A program made the position numbers and the translations under genes. The notes under the pieces were generated by a model. It saw only the letters and a program-made list of their open reading frames with translations, ran no database searches and had not been told where the DNA came from. Positions 11,050 through 24,125 of a DNA stretch of 64,000 nt are shown here, piece by piece (the first letter of the stretch is position 1; each line of letters opens with the position of its first letter). Source of the DNA: Cheiracanthium punctorium (Eukaryota > Arthropoda > Arachnida > Araneae > Cheiracanthiidae); the NCBI GenBank assembly GCA_038373885.1, contig JAWZYV010014418.1, forward strand, positions 620,001 through 684,000, read 5' to 3'.

Positions 11050-11210
11050 AGCGTGCAAGTCCAGAGTTCTGGCCTCTCCCGCGGCTGTCGATCAAACAGT
11101 CTTGAGTTTTGGGTGGATTTCACCAGATGTCACGTAATCATGCTTTAAAACATCTTTAAAAGTTCTCGGCTCAAGACATCCTCCCTTAGACAGATAGCCC
11201 TCGTGCAAGG
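11050..11210 (+). repeat. SINE remnant (family S1)
   Basis: It shares with four other copies the core CGATC(T/A)AAC..GTCT..AGTTTTGG..GG.TTTC.CCAGATGTAACGT and the 3' word AGCCCTCGTG. The tRNA-like B-box region is degenerate (AGAGTTCTGGCC). It is truncated, and no target duplication was found. Confidence 0.6.
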
Positions 11211-11306
11211 ACGGGTTAAATTGGGATAGGGCGACCGCCCCTTACGAGAAAAAAGAAATTGATGTAAAAGATCCTATTTTACTTCCATAAAATGGATATG
11301 TATTAG

Positions 11307-11440
11307 AAGTGTACCAGATATCCGTATCAGCGGATATTTGAAGAAAAAAGATCAGAATCCGTATCTGCATCCGTCTGAGCGAAAAGACATTATCCGGATC
11401 CGTTTTTTTTTTTCAGCAGATCTTCCACGGATCATTTTAT
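11307..11440. repeat. ATCCGTATC/GGATAT-rich repeat, left partner
   Basis: Repeated short words (ATCCGTATC, GCGGATAT, GGATCCG) occur here and again at 16995-17127 in opposite orientation, with related words at 50695-50775. Composition and arrangement resemble MITE ends built from short repeated words, but no target duplication could be shown. Confidence 0.45.
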
Positions 11441-12914
11441 GTCTTTTCAGGATAAGTCAAGGAAATGAAAAAATCTAATTATTTTTTTGTAATTAACATA
11501 AATTTTACTGTTTAAAACTTAATAATTACTGTTTATTGCTTGATTGTACGCAGTAAAAGGGAGTAATGTGATCGCGAAAAATTTCGGTATCCAGATTTCG
11601 ACGAAAAAATTGATTTTGACTACCTATAAATATACTTTCAAGAGTTTTTGCGAGACATATCATCGCACGCATGTATGTGTGTTCATATAAATGCATGTAT
11701 AATCCATTTTGACCAGTTTTACGCACGTTATGGGCTTACATTATGTACGTGTGTGTGTACGTATGCATGCAACTCGCATATGTCAAAGACTATTCGTCGT
11801 AGAATGTTGAAATTTTATATTTAGGATTGTTATAGAATCTAGTTTGCACCTTGCTTTTTGGTTCCAATCAACCGGATAACTTATTTACAGGGCCGCCTAA
11901 AAGATTTTCTATACATTACGCTCATTGGGCAGAAATTCATTAAAACGTATTTTAGAGATATTAAGTTATTTCAAACGAATCGAAAGTGATATATGTTTTT
12001 AAGGATTACACAATGTATCTCTCCATCTAAAGCAGTGTCACATTACTGTCAATGGCAGTTTTACTACAAAATTTACTTCAATGTTTACTTCAAAACCCCA
12101 GAACACAAATTTTCGTTCAGTTCAGACAAGTAGTTTTTAAATATCAACTTATAGAGTTAAAACTGAAACTTAAGGGACCATGTGTTAGGTTCTATTGTTA
12201 TGCGCATTGTCATGTTCAGTTTCCTATTTTTGAAAGCCGAATAGTGATATAGTCCGCAATCAGTAACTCTCCCAAAAGCAATGCAGTTGGATATCAGGTG
12301 CAAACAAGACTCAATATACGAAAATTAAGTAGAAATTTTCAGAGAAATAAGTTTCATGAAAGATTTTTAATTATTTGGATATTATTTACTTTAAATTTTA
12401 TTTATTTATTTCTTTGTTTATTGGGACATATTTTTATGAGAGATAGAAATATAATCTTTCTTGGGTAACGAGTTGGTCTTGGGTTCCATAGTTTGAATAG
12501 AACCACCAAAACTCTGTGCAGTTCAATTGACTTTGCCACTGGCACATATTTTCAAATTCGAAATTTAAGTTTTTTTCAGTGACTAATCCAATGTAAATCC
12601 ACAACAATTTGTCCAGTTGTCAGGGACTTAGTTTACCCACAGTAGAACTCTTGTTTTATCTGTTCACCCTCAACCTTGAAAAAACGCAAAGGAGAAGGCT
12701 ATCTTTCCTTGGCCAGTGTTGCTTTCCAGCATGTTTCTTTGAATGATTCGAAAACCTATCTTCATGATGAAAGCGAACAAGTTAATCATGGGCTTTTTTT
12801 TTTAGGATTTAATATGAACTGCGAAAAAAATAATCTGTGCCTGATAAAATGATGCATCATACTTATCGCCCATTCCTTGAAACTTTTATGGATCCGCCGC
12901 TAGTCTTTTTAGGG
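11441..12914. other. Non-coding spacer DNA
   Basis: AT-rich. A GT/AC-rich patch lies at about 11665-11770, with only short ORFs elsewhere. No element ends recognised. Confidence 0.5.
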
Positions 12915-13419
12915 ACAGGTGGGGATAATTATGACCCTTTGTGAAATTTTAACTCTTTTTCTAATCATAAAAATATTGTTATATTGTTTTAATTAATTAG
13001 GGGAAAGCTTTGACTTTTTACAAACACCAAAAGAAAGGCTGTTTCAGTAAGGATTGTTTGCTTAAAATTTAAAAGGATGGTCATAATTCCCCCCAAAGAA
13101 TTATAAAATTGCAAAAATGTGGAGTAATTATGACCACCATCTGGGAATTACAATCACTTGATTTCTTTTGATATTTTTGCTTGGATACAACTTTTGTTGA
13201 AGCGATTGTGACTACTATTCTTGTTTTTGTTAAGGATTAGAGTGGACCCTTTTAAGTAATTGCTGCAAAATCTCTTTACAACGAATTTCAGTTTTTCGAA
13301 ATTTTAGATTAACGAATAAAATATTTCTATTAAAATAGAAGCAATTAGTACCGATTCACTAACTATAAAATTTCATTTTAAGAATTATGAATAACGAATT
13401 TAACATTTGGTCCCCCCCA

Positions 13420-13700
13420 CCCGACCGAGTTGTATGGTGGGTAAAGCACCGTACTCCGGTTTCGGATTCAACTCCCGGCGACCGGAGTTCAATCCCCGAC
13501 TGGGTGTGATTGTCATGTCCGTCCCTTCATAGGGGCGACGTTGGTCCACCTAATAGGTGCCCCCCATAATAAAGAGACCAACAATTCCGGCCTGTTGTGG
13601 CTGTACCTTTGGGCTGTACCGTAATCTGAAGCTGCCCTTTCATTCAATGATGAGAAAGTAACTATTCTTTTAAAGAAATGTCCATGGTCTAGATCGATTT
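13420..13700 (+). repeat. tRNA-derived SINE (second family)
   Basis: It contains a strong Pol III B-box-like GAGTTCAATCCCC at about 13485 and an upstream A-box-like GGTGGGTAAAGCACC. A GC-richer body (GTTGGTCCACCTAATAGGTG, GGCCTGTTGTGGC) follows. It does not fold as a complete tRNA, and the body continues about 200 bp past the B box, so a SINE is preferred to a tRNA gene. Confidence 0.55.
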
Positions 13701-13730
13701 TTGTATTTATATGGCTCATTTATTTATTTT

Positions 13731-13905
13731 GCGTTAAGGAAAAGCTACACGAGGGCTATTTAACGGACTGTTTAAAGGGCTCTAACGCGTATTCACGTAA
13801 TATGTAGAATAAACCGGCCAAAATGCTAGCCTCTTAGATCGACATCCGCGCAGAACCCTGTACCTTCACATTTTGGCCATCTACTAGTGTCACCCCTTTT
13901 ACTTT
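13731..13905 (-). repeat. SINE fragment (family S1)
   Basis: On the minus strand it shows the S1 layout: GGTACAGGGTTCTGCGCGG (B-box region), GTCGATCTAA, then AGCCCTCGTGTAGCTTTTCC at the 3' end. The central core has diverged. Confidence 0.55.
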
Positions 13906-14208
13906 TTTTAAAAACTCTTATCTGGCATACTTTTAATGAACAGAGCCAGAATGTACTTCTGGCTGCTCTGTTCACAGGCCATGCGACAATAAGTTTTGAG
14001 CATATGACATTTTTAAAATAATCAATTGCTAAATTTCCATTTCATAATTTATTTCAAAGTTAAATGTAACAAATAAATCAAACATTTTAAAATTACTTTT
14101 CCTTAATATTTTAAACGATATACATTTAAGACAGACACAGGCATGTGCTTTTCCCGGTCAGAATGACTTCTACTGTGTTTTTATAAAGGGTTGTAACTAC
14201 CCCCACTT

Positions 14209-15602
14209 AAAAAAAAATAGTGAGTTACTCATGACCATGAGTTTAATAATAATGAACTATATATGAAAAAGCAAAACCATGTTAGAAACTCTTAAATACG
14301 TTACAAACGTACAAACGTACTATTTAGAATGCATTAGCTTGCCTGAAAAGTTTTCCCTTTGATCCAGATAATAATAAGGAAAGCTATATATTATTCATTA
14401 AATTTATGTCGGAAAAATAACGATCTCTCCTGGCATCTGGAAAAACTGGAGAGTGCTGTAAAAATGTTTGCGCTTCAAAGGGTTAAGTAGTTTAATCAAA
14501 TTTATATTATGTGTATGCGTATTTGATGCGTCTCAGTTTTTTTCCCCTATCATCAAACGATATATAGTGAAATTCCGTAGAAATATTTTAATTCTGTTTT
14601 TCCTAAGAAACAATGAATTGAAATGCATATTTATTGAGTAGCTATAATTTAATTAGACCATCTCACTTAATCAGGGAGCATGAACTCGGAGCTTAAGCTG
14701 TTTACTTTCTTTCTTGAAGCAACGACCTGGCCATTAGTTTAGAACCAAAGCCAGTATTAGCTCTCAGAGGACGCTTTAAAAAGTGGCATGTAAAAGACAG
14801 TGAAAAAGAAAGACCTTTGACGGTGATATGACGATGTATTAAAGATGTCTGTGTAACGCCTATTATTGAATTGCTCGGACTGTAGAACTAGTTTGTTAGG
14901 AATGTCATGTCGCTCACTGCACGCAACGTTCGGCCCTTCGGGCCTTTTCCGAGGACTAGCGTAGAAGCATGAAGAATTAAAGATTAAAGGGGTTAGAAAT
15001 AGCATAATTATTAGCTCTGCGATTTGATTTTTATTTTTTTAGATTTTGATGTACTGTGATTCGGCACCGAGTTATAAGAAATCAATCGTGAGTGTTCGTG
15101 TTTTTTTTTTTTTTCCAGATCGGACGAACTACCCTTTAACAGCTTTTAAATTCCAATCGATCTTAATTATATCTGTTACAAAGATGAATAGCCCAGACAC
15201 TCCTTTGGGTCTGTATCTTTGATAGCTTTTTCGCATTTTTTCCCCTACGTTTAGCGTGCAAATAATACTATTTAGGAATGAAATTATGAATCAGACTTAT
15301 TCTTTTATATAAAGGGAGGGGTTGAAACCTAACAAACAAATTTAACTTTCCGGCAAGAATGATAAAAAATAATTAAAAGTTGAAACATTTTACCATAGGA
15401 TAGGTTAAGACACAAAATCAACCATCTTTCCAGTTTCTTAAGTAAAGCAGGTTTTTTTTTTTTTTCATTTTTTCATATTTTAATCCCGTTATTCAATTAT
15501 GAATGTTTAACATGTAAGTGTTGTAGAAGAATAGATCTCTATTAGACTAACTACTCGATATACCTAGAAATGTATTGCGATACAGTTTTTGTTATTTTAT
15601 TG
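14209..15602. other. Non-coding spacer DNA
   Basis: No gene recognised. A GC-rich palindrome GGCCCTTCGGGCC lies at about 14932-14944 and an 82-codon minus-strand ORF crosses it, but no domain is visible. T-runs lie at 15101-15114 and 15452-15466. Confidence 0.5.
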
Positions 15603-15613
15603 AACGCTCAATG

Positions 15614-15797
15614 GTGTGAAGGTCCCGGGTTCGGGTCCCATAGCGCGGCTGACGATCTAACGGTCTGTAGTTTTGGTAGGTTTTTCTCCAGATGTAACGT
15701 TAATACGAGTTAGAACCCCTTAGAAATTTCTCCTAAGGCACCCCCCCCATGCAGATCGCCCTAGCGTAGCGTTGCCATAATCACACAAACACAAATT
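15614..15797 (+). repeat. SINE (family S1) with 11-bp target duplication
   Basis: AACGCTCAATG occurs at 15603-15613 and again at 15798-15808, flanking the element exactly. It begins in the tRNA-like 3' half with a clear B box (GGGTTCGGGTCCC), followed by the S1 core CGATCTAACGGTCTG and CTCCAGATGTAACGT. It ends in an A-rich tail after CCCTAGCGTAGCGTTGCC. An 11-bp duplication and A-rich tail indicate LINE-mediated insertion. The 5' half (A box) is missing. Confidence 0.78.
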
Positions 15798-15808
15798 AAC
15801 GCTCAATG

Positions 15809-18800
15809 ATACTGTAGATTTTACGTATAACATTTTTATTCGTATTGGTGTATACGGAACTACATAAGTATTTTTATACGCATTAGTTAGAACGAATAAA
15901 AATAACGATAAATAAACTGTACCTGTACTTTTTTAACGGATATTATACGGATCTTCTAATAAATTTCTAGAATAAATAAAACACCCTGAAAATCTGTTAT
16001 TAATTTATTTTATATTTGTAATTGTGTATTATATATTTATATGAAACATTAGTTTCTTCTTCAATGAATTCAGTCTTTGAGTTTAAAGCATAAATCAGAT
16101 TTGTCTAAATCATCATCAGTGATTTAGAATTATAACATATATTTAAAAAAAAAATATTTTCATAAGTTATATATGATAGAAAGATGATCAAGTAACGATT
16201 GCATACGCTTTAGTTATTACATGTTTATTACTCCTATGAGCTTAAAAGATACTGAAGTTACAAATAATTTATAAACTGGTACTAAGGTTGGTAACCAATA
16301 AAATTTAACTAATTAGGTGACGGATTAATTGGTCTTTTAAACCGTTGCATAACATTATTATTTAAACTCTTTAATTTTCACGTTACCATAAATTTAATGA
16401 AAGTAGTAAAATTCAAATACAATTTTATTATGAAAAAATAATTTTAAAAATGCTAATACGAAAATGCATGTTTAATCATATTTGAATAAGTAAGTTTTTA
16501 ATCAATCGTATTATAATGGAATTATCTGTTTAAAATCATTAGCTGGAAAGAAAATTTTATAGAGTAATCTAATTAATTAATCGGCACAGTTTTAACTATT
16601 ATTATCATATTAAATAATTTATGAAATGGTAAACAAAAATAAAATTTAACATTTCAACATCCAAAGTACTATTCCATTTTGGATTGATCATGCGCTAATT
16701 TCAGACTGTTGTTCTAGAGAAGCAATTTAAAAATATTAACTTAATGATCCATTTAATTATTTTATTCTTGCCATTCAATACTGGAAAACCCGAATGAATT
16801 AATCTTAATTTTATAAAAAATAAAATAAATTTTTGTTAAATTTTTTTAAGAAACAATTTTTTTACACCTTGCTTACCAATATTATTTGCACTGTACTTCA
16901 CCTGAAAAATATCATAGTAGTTGAATAATATAAATTACAACGAATACAATGTGTACAGACTTCAAATAGGCGATAATATATGCTTCAATATTATGCGCGA
17001 GTAGAAAGATCTATATCCGTATCGAAAGCGGGATCTAGACACAAACATAAACATATCTGCATTCGAGGATCTGAGAAATTATCCATATCCGCAGATATAG
17101 ACTTGAACACTCCTTCTCATCCCTACTACTAATACATTTCACGCCTTCTAAAATGTACCAACGATATGTGGTACATATCCGACTATAACTAACCCTGTGT
17201 GTAATACCTATCAGTGGCATAAAATAAAAATATATTAGATAGCATTTGAGTTCAAAACTTAAAGCAACATTATTATGATGCTTCTTACATTATTAACATG
17301 ATCACATTTGGTAAATAAATTGCTACATCATAAAAACTTGTTTACGTTCTTGAGTATTATTATCAGTTGGAGTTATTGCCTATATTAATATGTTAACATG
17401 ATCACATTTGGTAAATCACTCGCTACATCACAGACAATCATTTGTGTCCTTTGCAGAATACCATCATCCGCGGGAATTGTTTCAAATTCAATTTTACACA
17501 GACTTATCTCTGATAAGACTGCGGTAAAAACGATTTCACTAACTGACACGCTTCAAGTCGCGTAATGATAGAACAATGAATTATATATTCATGACCTGAT
17601 ATCTCGATTTCCTCTTTAAGAATTTAGTTCAATCGTTTCAGAAACACACACACAGCAGAAAAAGATAGAAAAAAATACAAATATTAGCAAAAAGAAATGT
17701 GCAGGAAATAAGAGAAAAAGATGTTGATAGAAAAAAAAAAAAAAATTGAGAAGTGGTTAGCAAATATTCCTCCGAGAGTTAACTCCGATCTCAAGAACTC
17801 GTGATATTACAGCGAAGGTCGAGCGCAGTTTCTCCTTTTGTTGCCAGATACTGATACTGAGAATTTGAGGTAATCGAGATCTTCCTTTCCAGGCCATTTA
17901 ACAGTCATTGGAACGTTCAAATAGCTTTTGAAAAATGTACTTGAAAAAGAATCTCTGAAGATATTGTTGGGCAATGTCTGAGATCAGTACAAGAAAGTTA
18001 GCTCTGATTTATAGCTTCTTGCTATAAAGAAAAAGACTCCTCCACATGTCTCCATAGATCATTCCGAGAAAGAAGGAAAGTGAAAAAGTGGATTGAATTA
18101 TACGTACTATCCGTGAAGGCTGTTTTAGGAAATCATGCAGCTTTTGAGCACCTTTTTAAGCAATTTAATTGCGCTAAAGACTCGAAAAAATTTAGAATGT
18201 ATCTTACAAGCTATACTGTGAACTGTTACCAACAACGAATCTATAGGAGGTAACGAAACACTCAAGAGAAATGCTAAACATACAGAATTTTGAAATATTT
18301 CTCTAAACAGGTAATGGCACATTTTGAAAGGCAATTTTTGTGCTTATGAATATTTTTCTGAAAGTTGCTTGAGACATACAGCTTTACTGTTAGTATTAGC
18401 GGATAGTGTGTGGGATGAAGAAGCCTTATTAATTTTTTTTCGAGTATTTAATACCATTGGTTTGTTTTTAAAGCTGTTCAAAGTTTGTATATATTTCTAC
18501 AAGTTTAGTTTTATCAAATTCAACATCAGCTTATTTTCCTCCCCAGAAAACAAACTTAAAGATAATCAGTTTATTGAAAACGCATGATTAGTTCGTTTTT
18601 CTATTATGTTTTCACATTCAACATAATTGAATTCCAAAAATTGGGTCAATATTTACCTCGTACGGATGAAAACATGCAATATATATCGGTAAAGTTAGCA
18701 TTTCTTGTGAGATTTCAAAATAACCGTTAGCCTTAAATATAGATAGGTGTACACACAAATAACTAAATTAATTATTTTAAATGCGCGAAACATATACTGA

Positions 18801-18913
18801 ATACATAATCAGATAAATTAAGAAAGATAAATAATCTTTTTAAGAAAATGAAAAATGTGTAGTGTGCTTAAGCAGCGTTACTGTCAACATGACTGCTTCC
18901 CTAATTCTGGTGT
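15809..18913. other. AT-rich non-coding spacer DNA
   Basis: Very AT-rich. An approximate direct repeat (AACATGATCACATTTGGTAAAT) occurs at about 17297 and 17396. Right partner of the ATCCGTATC repeat lies at about 16995-17127. No gene recognised. Confidence 0.55.
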
Positions 18914-19221
18914 TAATACTAGTAATGGAAAGAAACGTGTCAAGTGAACGTATTTTGCAACGTTATTTATGAACGCTGTTTTCTCGTTTATATTGCATGT
19001 GAGGATATACTTGATGGTTATAATATGTTTTTGTGTATAGTTTAAGACATAATACTAATTACAATCATAATACTAATAATGGAAAGAAACGCGTCAAGCA
19101 AACTTATTTTTCAACATTATTTTTCAACGCTGTTTTCTTGTTTATATTGCATGTGAGGATATACTTGATGCTTATAATTTGATTTTGTGCATAGTTTAAG
19201 ACATAATACTAATTACAATCA
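18914..19221. repeat. Two-copy tandem duplication, unit about 154 bp
   Basis: The segment from TAATACTAGTAATGG (18914) recurs from 19068 with about a dozen differences. Both copies contain TTTATATTGCATGTGAGG and end in CATAATACTAATTACAATCA. No coding capacity. Confidence 0.88.
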
Positions 19222-19366
19222 GGAAGAATCATGAAAAATATACGAATCAGCAGAAAACAGTTGACAGTTTTTATTTTAACAAGATGTAACGCTGATTAAG
19301 CAGCAGAGGGGGTGGGGGCATTTTTTTAGGGAAAAGCAGACAAACAACCTTGATCCGAAATCGAAA

Positions 19367-19870
19367 TCTATATAAATAAAACAGTGTGTAAACTGTCCGT
19401 TTGTCTGTCTGTGTCTCGCGTAGCTCCGAAACGGGTGATCGTAGACCTTTCCTAGATTTTGTACGGAAATTCTCCAAGACGGGTCTCGACACACCTCGAA
19501 GCGATTTTTTCGAAATTCGAATTAGAAAATGTTTTATTTTATGTTTTTTCCGATTTTTAGCGATTTTTCTTGCTTAATACATAATAACGCCGGTAATTGC
19601 ACTCGCAAGAAAAAGATAGTTACATCATCGTATAGAGGAGAAATTTTTCTTTTAAAAACTGTTTGTTCGGACTGTGTAACATAATTTTCAGATTTTTGGG
19701 AATTTTTCAAATAAAATTAAATTTGACGCTGACTTTCGTAAAATATTTTTAAAACTGCTGCATCTTGAATTCTATCTGTCATAACTTTTTTATATTTGGG
19801 CAAAAGCCGGAGCACACAATTCGCCCACTTTTAAAAGAAGAACGGAGGAAAAATATAAATTAGGAGAATT
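19367..19870 (+). mobile_element. Non-autonomous Helitron, copy C (5' half only)
   Basis: It starts with A|TCTATATAAATAAAAC exactly like copies A and B and follows them for about 504 bp to TAGGAGAATTTG, then departs. A 33-bp filler of ACGTTCGAAAACGTTACG-like words leads into arm B at 19904. It carries two CTGT-type tetramers where B has three and A has five. At 19714 and 19727 it shares bases with copy A against copy B. Confidence 0.85.
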
Positions 19871-19903
19871 TGTACGAAACGTTCGAAAACGTTACGAAAC
19901 GTT

Positions 19904-20577
19904 AGAAAACGTTCAAAAAAGCTTGTGTTAATGTTAATATCAAAATAAAATTAAAAAAAAACACTTTGCTAAAACGCACATATTCTATAAAAATAGTCCA
20001 AGACTTATGTTTCGGGTGGTACAAGGGGTAGACCCTTCTTCGACTTCAAAAACACCATCCGACACAAAGCAGGAAGGTAGGAAAGTGAGAAATGTAAACT
20101 AAAGGACACTCAGAAAAAAGGAAGTTGTCACTCGGAAGGAAAAACAATTCTTAGAAAAACAGAGTGAAAAGGGAAAATAAAGTGGAGATCAGGGGAGGGG
20201 GAGGAATAAGCAAAAGAGGAACATGACTTTAAAAAAAGAAATTGAAATTAAGTAAATTGAAATGGTTGACAGAGAAAGAACATTAAAAGAACAAACACAA
20301 AAACAATACATCCCCTGGCGTTTTCTTCTCGTCTCGAGAGGGGAGGGAGGGAGGTCAGTTTTTTTTTTTTTTTGTTTTTTTTTTTTGTTTTTTGTTTAAC
20401 AGACACTGCCGTTGGATGATTTTAGATTTTTAACGACCTTTATTGAAATCGTTACCGTGGGTTACCCTCTTTCTAACGGGACATTACTGTGTCCCAAAGC
20501 TGTGCTTGGGAACAACGGGACAAGCCACCTAAAAACTGGACTCTCTCCCGTTCAAAACGGGACGTATGGTCACCTTA
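19904..20577 (-). mobile_element. hAT-like element truncated by the duplication breakpoint
   Basis: The copy of 9763-10428 has only one terminus (GGTCACCTTA at 20577), followed by AGCATAGT, which is the complement of the left target duplication in arm A. The other end and the second target duplication are absent. Confidence 0.8.
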
Positions 20578-23086
20578 AGCATAGTGTGCGTTTAGAAGTT
20601 ATTAACTTTTAGATTACCTTTTTGAGTTAAATAACTAATACAAAAGTTTCATCTTTTACAAAAATAGTGCATTATAGTCAGAAATAAATACCTAGACCCT
20701 GTTTCTCAAGTTAACGTAACTTCACATACTCCAGTTCCAAAACCCTCCCCTCTCTTCCCCACTCTACCCCCTTTAATTAATTTATGTCCTTCTCTTATAA
20801 ATCGTAAACAGAATTTATATAAAATATTAACATGAAATGTAAAATAAAAGTTTTGCAATAATTTTACTCAACATTTGATCACGAAGAATCTGAAATCCCA
20901 TCTGTTGCTTTCATGCAAACATGAGTTACTGAGAAATATTATGTCGTTAACATGCTCACAAGAAGTTAGGTAATATCATTAAGTATAATTATTTTTCTGG
21001 ACAATCTTCGAACTCACGACGTGTTCAACTCTCGTGCAACAAGTTGCATGGCAGAAATCTTGCAATATATTAAATTCAACAGAGCATAGCATAACAGCGA
21101 ACGTGAAAGCAATATTAAAGGCAAATTTCTTCGACTTTGTTTATATTGTAGAATTCGAAATGGATGAAACATTACAGAAATAGGTTAGTTTGAATTTGGA
21201 GCAATAATAGGACTATAATTTCACACCACCTAATGCTAATATGATGCAATAATTTTACAGTTCGGCGATTTCACAAATATTTTTTTTAACAACTTCGTAC
21301 ATTTTTTAAGGTAATAGCTTATATATGTGTGTGTGTGTGTGGGTGTATGTATAAATATATCAAAATATGAATAGTGGAAATTTAACAAAGTCTACTCTAC
21401 GTCAAATACTAGATACTGAAGCATTAAAATGCTGCTTTTTTTTCATTATCCATGCTTTATTTAACTGCACGGAAAATATTTAAGTTACTTACATTTAAAT
21501 GAAATTAAAAATATTAAAAAAGAGAAAACATGTTATGTTACTGACGCATGATGTACTTTCATGCTTATGTTATCGACCAATTCAATCAACAAATAGAATC
21601 TCTCATACTTTGTGAGGGCAACAATTGCTCTCAAAGTTAACCATACGATTGTTAAAAAAAAAAAAAAAACTTATTTGCATTAACCATTAACGATTTGTGC
21701 GGATTAAATTAGGGCATTGAATTGAAACATGCTCTAGATTAATAGAAGAAAAACTTAGCTTATACAGTTTTAAAATTTTGAATGATTATTGCATGTTATG
21801 ATTTTAATAAAATATCTGTAGCCGCATCATATTTTAAAAAATCATCTGGAAATGTATTTGCTTTACATTGAAACAGCGAGTTATTTGAAAAACGTGGAAA
21901 GAATAACAAATTTCCTACAACATTTCTAAAATTTAAGTTTTATATGGAAGCTTCTGACGGGTAAGAAGATATTTAAACTTTTATTCCATCTTCATTTCTT
22001 GGTAAATCACATTCTTTATAGCTTATGGTATCCCATAAATTTTAATTTTTCTCGCCTTTCATAATATGTACATGCAGTCTCAAACAGTCCATTCAAATAA
22101 GTCTGCTCCCCCTCCCAATCTTTTTGTAAGGTATTACATAGATAAAACAGCTCTTACATATTAATTTTAAGTCTTAGCTGCACCTAAATAGAATGAGGAT
22201 AATATAATAAGGTAAGTTATCATCGTAATTCTTAAATTTCAGATAAAGTTGCGCTGCATATTTTACTTATTTTACAATATAGATTCCAAAACTTAGATAG
22301 AAAACAGTTTTGCGCATTTTATTTCCATTTCTGATTATAAAAATGCATTAAAAAGCAGGTTTTACTAAGTAGCAACTGCCTTTCTTCTTAACATTTCTTA
22401 TTCCTACTCATTATTTCTTGAACAGGGTATTCTTACGAAATATCTGTCTCCATTTTGTATACCATTTAAATATATATCATTAAGTATTATGTAGATTATA
22501 CATTTATTTAAATAAGAAATTAAGCTTAATATTTTTTATAAAACCTGTATATTAAATTAAAACTCATCTTTCTTGATATGCTTTCTCCTTTTATAATATA
22601 TCTCTGAGCCAAATATTTTTACAATAAACCGAATATTTCTTTAGTTGTCACAGATTTCATCTTCGTGACTTTAATTTTGGACACCAGTCCATAGCATTTA
22701 TATTGTATATAAAAAAGTTCCAACAAATATAATTAATTCATAACAAAACAATTGGTGAAATGTTACAAAATGTGTTAGGGCAAGTAGCTGGATTGAATTG
22801 AAATTGTTCGTATAGTTTTGGCTAGATATCATGTAACTGCATCGTACTTACAGTAATCAGTTGGCAAGTTTCAGTAACTTTCTTCTAATAAATGCTACTA
22901 ATTATGTTTCTAAAGGGACGCTTTTCTTTGAGTGACGAGTGAAACAATTAAATCGAACGACGAGAATAAGAAACCGAAAAAAAAAAAAAAAAAAACATTT
23001 ACCTTTGAGCATTTTTCTAACAAGATACACATAATTGCAATTTTAATTTCATTGAAAAAAGACTTTGATATCTATATTTTGGTTTA
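20578..23086. other. Non-coding interior of arm B
   Basis: Inverted copy of 7254-9762. No gene recognised. Confidence 0.65.
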
Positions 23087-24094
23087 TCTATATAAATAAA
23101 ACAGTGTGTAAACTGTCCGTTTGTCTGTCTGTCTGTGTCTCGCGTAGCTCCGAAACGGGTGATCGTAGACCTTTCCTAGATTTTGTACGGAAATTCTCCA
23201 AGACGGGTCTCGACACACCTCGAAGCGATTTTTTCGAAATTCGAATTAGAAAATGTTTTATTTTATGTTTTTTCCGATTTTTAGCGATTTTTCTTGCTTA
23301 ATACATAATAACGCCGGTAATTGCACTCGCAAGAAAAAGATAGTTACATCATCGTATAGAGGAGAAATTTTTCTTTTAAAAACTGTTTGTTCGGACTGTG
23401 TAACATAATTTTCAGATTTTTGGGAATTTTTCAAACAAAATTAAATTTGATGCTGACTTTCGTAAAATATTTTTAAAACTGCTGCATCTTGAATTCTATC
23501 TGTCATAACTTTTTTATATTTGGGCAAAAGCCGGAGCACACAATTCGCCCACTTTTAAAAGAAGAACGGAGGAAAAATATAAATTAGGAGAATTTTTACG
23601 AATTTTTAAGTAAAGAAAGATTTTCATTTCAGTAGCTCCTCTTATAATTTTCGGTTTGATATCTTGCGGTTTGGTTGTCATGGATACAGTAACAATGATT
23701 AAAATTGCCAGTTGAAAAAAATAAATAAAAACGGTCCCGCGAGCAGACGATTTCTTTGCTTGGCTCGATTTCCTTTTATAAATACTGGATTTATTTGTGA
23801 GAAGAAAAATTAAACTGCATAATCTAGAAAAACAATTTTAAAGCCTTTATAAATAGCGCAGTCTTATCTCTTATCTCTTTTCTTTTTGTAAAGGGTTGCA
23901 AGAGAGGGTGACGTATTTTTAAAATTAAAAAAAAATGTCCATTTCATGTTGTGTCTGAGGTATTTAACGCTAAAACGTGAACCTAAAAGACAGCATGTCT
24001 GAGGAAATAAGACATTTTGAAAGTGAGAAGTTCACTACAAACGGTCCATTTTTACTTTTTTGATACCGAATGACGCTGACATAGTTTTTTTTTT

Positions 24095-24125
<31 letters not shown>

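Larger units (their letters stand above)
12915..14208. mobile_element. Possible degraded DNA transposon with GTGGGG.TA.TTA termini
   Basis: The left end GGTGGGGATAATTATGACC and the right end read on the other strand, AGTGGGGGTAGTTACAACC, match at about 24 of 30 positions including the next CCTTT. The motif TAATTATGACC and its complement GGTCATAATTCC recur internally (13077-13095, 13127-13137). Two SINEs are nested inside. No ORF or convincing target duplication was seen, so this is a tentative call. Confidence 0.4.

Noticed and set aside
13435..13510. Functional tRNA gene
   Set aside because: A B box is present, but the arms do not pair into a cloverleaf and similarity to a SINE body continues past it.
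14930..14946. GGCCCTTCGGGCC as an rRNA or terminator hairpin
   Set aside because: It is an isolated short palindrome with no flanking rRNA sequence or bacterial context.
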